NCBI GenBank assembly: GCA_023458835.1
Contig: JAEWWY010000206.1
Location: 1-7,472, forward strand
Direction: 5' to 3'
Origin: Bacillota bacterium
GTDB lineage: Bacteria > Bacillota > Clostridia > Christensenellales > Aristaeellaceae
Length of the DNA: 7,472 nucleotides
The notes under the pieces are model-generated. The model ran no database searches, was not told where the DNA came from, and saw only the letters and a program-made list of their open reading frames with translations. Shown piece by piece: positions 5,642-7,472 of this stretch; the stretch's first letter is position 1, and every line of letters begins with the position of its first letter. The position numbers were made by a program, and so were the translations under genes.

Positions 5642-5851
5642 CGAAAAACAATCCCTTTTCCTTGCAACAGGCGCGGCGAACGCCAACTGTCGGCAAAGGT
5701 ATTAAAATTGCATTCGACTCCGCCATAAAAAAATCCTTCTTTTTGTTATGAAACGGTGGGCCCGGCTTTGCTTCATGACCGGCGGGCCGAAATCTTTGGG
5801 CGGGAATACGCTGTTTTTAACCGGAATTTTGCGGGACTGCGATACGGGGCA

Positions 5852-5880
5852 TTGACAATATCCTCCATTGCCGCTAGGAT
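5852..5880 (+). promoter_or_regulatory. Sigma-A promoter of the ABC transporter operon
   Basis: A perfect -35 TTGACA (5852-5857), a 17-nt spacer and -10 TAGGAT (5875-5880). Transcription should start near 5887, leaving a leader of about 24 nt with AAGGAG at 5898-5903, 7 nt before the ATG. An imperfect dyad GGCATTG/CATTGCC (5848-5854 and 5866-5872, 6 of 7 matching) overlaps the -35 and spacer and could be a repressor site (inference). Confidence 0.85.
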
Positions 5881-5910
5881 GTAGCCTGAGAAAGGAAAAG
5901 GAGCAGGATT

Positions 5911-6621
5911 ATGTTATCCATTTCGCATGTAACAAAAAAATATGGAAAAACAGTGGCCAATCATGATATCAGCTTTCAGGTGAAGGATGGGCAGATCGCC
6001 GTGCTGCTGGGCCCCAACGGCGCGGGCAAGTCCACCATGATCAAATGCATCGCGGGGCTGTTGCGCCACGAAGGGGAAATCACCATCGACGGCCATCACA
6101 ACAAATCCATAGAGGCCAAGAAGCTGCTGGGCTACGTGCCTGAAATGCCGGCCATCTATGACCTGCTCACCGTGCAGGAACATCTGGAGCTGATGGCAAG
6201 GGCCTACCGGCTGAGGGATTGGGAGGAGGATGCCCATGCGCTCCTTACAAGGCTGGAGCTGGAGGACAAAAGGGATAAGCTGGGCCGTGAGCTGTCCAAG
6301 GGCATGCAGCAGAAGGTGAGCCTTGCCTGTGCCCTGGTGACAAAGCCCAGGGTGATCATATTCGATGAACCCCTGGTGGGGCTGGATCCCCATGCCATCA
6401 AGGAATTAAAGGTGATTTTCCGGGAGCTGAAATCGCAGAATGTATCGGTGCTCATCAGCACCCACATGCTGGACAGCGTGGAGGACGGCTGGGATGTGGC
6501 CCACATTATGATGAATGGCGCATTCGCCGCTACCAAGGAAAACGACGGGCGGATGGAAAGGGAAAAATCCCTTCAGGAGCTGTTCTTTGAAATCACCGAG
6601 GGAGGGGGCCGCAGCGCATGA
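5911..6621 (+). CDS. ABC transporter ATP-binding protein (EcsA-like)
   Basis: A 236-residue ATPase, the normal length for a stand-alone ABC-2-type exporter subunit on the inner face of the membrane. Motifs in order: Walker A GPNGAGKST (34-42); GYVPEMP (74-80), where Glu78 replaces the usual Q-loop Gln, as is common in EcsA-type ATPases; signature LSKGMQQK (128-135); Walker B VIIFDE (148-153) with catalytic Glu153; D-loop GLDP (157-160); H-loop His185 in STHML. All hydrolysis residues are present, so it should be active. It heads a two-gene operon from a strong promoter, and its stop overlaps the start of the membrane subunit by 4 nt (ATGA), implying translational coupling. Similarity is greatest to EcsA/YtrB-like exporters; the substrate is unknown. 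Confidence 0.95.
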   Translation: MLSISHVTKKYGKTVANHDISFQVKDGQIAVLLGPNGAGKSTMIKCIAGLLRHEGEITIDGHHNKSIEAKKLLGYVPEMPAIYDLLTVQEHLELMARAYRLRDWEEDAHALLTRLELEDKRDKLGRELSKGMQQKVSLACALVTKPRVIIFDEPLVGLDPHAIKELKVIFRELKSQNVSVLISTHMLDSVEDGWDVAHIMMNGAFAATKENDGRMEREKSLQELFFEITEGGGRSA

Positions 6622-7472
6622 AGGCGCTTCCCTATCTGTTTTTTACTACGATGAAAAACAGGATCATTTCCTTTTTCAAAAAGCCGGCCAACTGGATCGT
6701 GTCGCTTGTGATGGCCGGGCTGCTGGGCTTTGTGATTTTCGCAGGCGGGCAGGAGGTCAACGCGTCCTTCCGGCCCATATCGGAGCTGTATGGCATCGTA
6801 TCGGTATTGTATATCGCCATGTTTGCCTTCACCGCCTACCGGGGCGTCCACAGGGGCACCACGCTGTTTTCCCTGGCGGACATCCATCTGCTGTTCCCGG
6901 CGCCGCTTGCGCCGCAGAAGCTTCTGCTGTACGGGCTGGTCAAGCAGATGGGCACATCGCTGACGATCGGCTTTTTCCTTCTGTTTCAATATGCCTGGGT
7001 CCATCAGCAATACGGCGTTTCCATCGCCTTTTTGCTGCTGGTGCTCCTGGGCTATGGGCTGACGCTGTTTCTGGGGCAATTGACGGCCATGACGCTATAC
7101 AGCGTCACCCATGCCAGCGAAGGGAAGAGGAAGGCTGCCAAGGTCACTTTGCTGTCCCTGTGCGGCCTCGCGGCGCTGTATGTGCTGCTGCCCACGTTTT
7201 CAAACACTTCCAACTGGATGAAGACGGGGGCGGAGCAATTGTCCCGGCTGCCCATGCTGCTGTTCCCCGCGGGCGGCTGGATGCGCGCGCTGGTGGCGGG
7301 GCTGTGGGAGGCACAATGGGCGCAGGCCTTGTGGGGCCTGGGAGTGGCCGTTGCCTGGACCGCCGCCTGCATTGTGCTTTTGAACCGGGAGCGGGCCGAT
7401 TTTTATGAGGACGTGCTCAAGGCGACCGAAACGCTCCACCAAACGCTTGCCGCAAGAAGGGAGGGCAAAACG
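6618..7472 (+). CDS. Putative ABC exporter membrane subunit (truncated by window end)
   Basis: Open from the ATG at 6618 to the last base, 285 codons without a stop; the rest lies beyond the window. It begins MKALPYLFFTTMKNRI. Hydrophobic segments occur near residues 26-45, 58-73, 112-132, 136-160, 179-195 and 235-256. The segment RGVHRGTTLFSLADIHLLFPAP followed by LAPQKLLLYGLVKQ (about residues 75-110, written here in two parts with key residues) matches the 'G...F...DvnfLFpaP..p..vLlY.l.K' pattern of the Pfam 'Putative ABC exporter' family, whose members are usually about 550 residues. It overlaps the ATPase stop by 4 nt, with GGAGGG at 6601-6606 as the likely ribosome binding site. It would form the transmembrane channel for the upstream ATPase; the cargo is unknown. 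Confidence 0.82.
   Translation, partial: MKALPYLFFTTMKNRIISFFKKPANWIVSLVMAGLLGFVIFAGGQEVNASFRPISELYGIVSVLYIAMFAFTAYRGVHRGTTLFSLADIHLLFPAPLAPQKLLLYGLVKQMGTSLTIGFFLLFQYAWVHQQYGVSIAFLLLVLLGYGLTLFLGQLTAMTLYSVTHASEGKRKAAKVTLLSLCGLAALYVLLPTFSNTSNWMKTGAEQLSRLPMLLFPAGGWMRALVAGLWEAQWAQALWGLGVAVAWTAACIVLLNRERADFYEDVLKATETLHQTLAARREGKT

Larger units (their letters stand above)
5575..5910. other. Divergent intergenic region between the VanY-like and ABC ATPase genes
   Basis: This 336-bp stretch has no credible gene. On the left it holds the leader and candidate promoter of the minus-strand VanY-like gene, and on the right the sigma-A promoter of the ABC operon. The middle (about 5650-5840) contains short hairpins (GGCG-AA-CGCC at 5674-5683; GGCCCG/CGGGCC arms at 5759-5764 and 5783-5788) and A/T tracts, but no recognisable riboswitch, tRNA, T-box or small-RNA signal. 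Confidence 0.7.

Noticed and set aside
5759..5788. GGCCCG/CGGGCC hairpin in the divergent region as a terminator or riboswitch
   Set aside because: The arms are only 6 bp with an 18-nt loop, no T-tract follows, and no riboswitch-like conserved core is visible.
6515..7408. 297-codon plus-strand frame overlapping the end of the ATPase and the exporter gene
   Set aside because: It overlaps the ATPase C-terminus out of frame and lacks membrane segments. The frame starting at 6618 gives a multi-pass exporter subunit with the expected ATGA overlap and stays open to the window end.
1..7472. CRISPR arrays, tRNA/rRNA genes, insertion sequences, phage attachment sites
   Set aside because: No spaced direct repeat series, cloverleaf, transposase or integrase motif, or terminal inverted repeats were seen on either strand.

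Overview
The window comes from a fairly GC-rich member of the Bacillota, most likely a Clostridia-type gut or anaerobic lineage. The evidence is strong AAGGAGG-type ribosome binding sites about 7 nt before nearly every start, a textbook sigma-A promoter, long stem-loop terminators, and the gene families present (XpaC/TelA, TPM, OmpR-type regulator, VanY-like, EcsA-like ABC transporter). No rRNA, tRNA, CRISPR array, insertion sequence or phage gene was seen. Species cannot be named from the sequence alone.

Layout. Bases 2-73 hold the last 23 codons of an upstream gene. Bases 105-3558 carry four co-directional genes: an XpaC-family membrane protein, a TelA (toxic anion resistance) protein, a small LemA-like membrane-anchored protein, and a secreted, membrane-tethered TPM-domain (YgcG-like) protein. 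The telA/lemA-like gap contains a perfect 12-bp inverted repeat that may be a weak terminator, an attenuator or an operator. A short gap with a PhoB/PhoP-style direct repeat (3587-3603) leads to a response regulator gene (3667-4311) with no kinase gene beside it. Two strong stem-loop terminators (4333-4379 and 4407-4438) separate it from a convergent gene (5574-4450, minus strand) for a membrane-anchored VanY/M15-like protein. A 336-bp divergent intergenic region follows, with a clear TTGACA-N17-TAGGAT promoter driving an EcsA-like ABC ATPase (5911-6621). Overlapping that gene by 4 nt is a 'putative ABC exporter' membrane protein that runs off the window end.

How the parts may work together. 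XpaC, TelA, LemA-like and TPM proteins are all linked in the literature or by gene neighbourhood to envelope stress, toxic oxyanions or membrane-protein quality control, so the first four genes look like one envelope-stress module. The last two genes form an ABC exporter of unknown substrate.

The most unusual feature is a pair of neighbouring, apparently degenerate proteins. The response regulator has lost its phospho-acceptor Asp (Asn52) and the conserved Lys (Arg100) and has an altered acidic pocket, yet keeps an intact DNA-binding domain. The VanY-like protein has lost all three zinc ligands and the catalytic Glu while keeping the surrounding fold motifs. Both look like genuine full-length pseudoenzymes rather than decayed pseudogenes.
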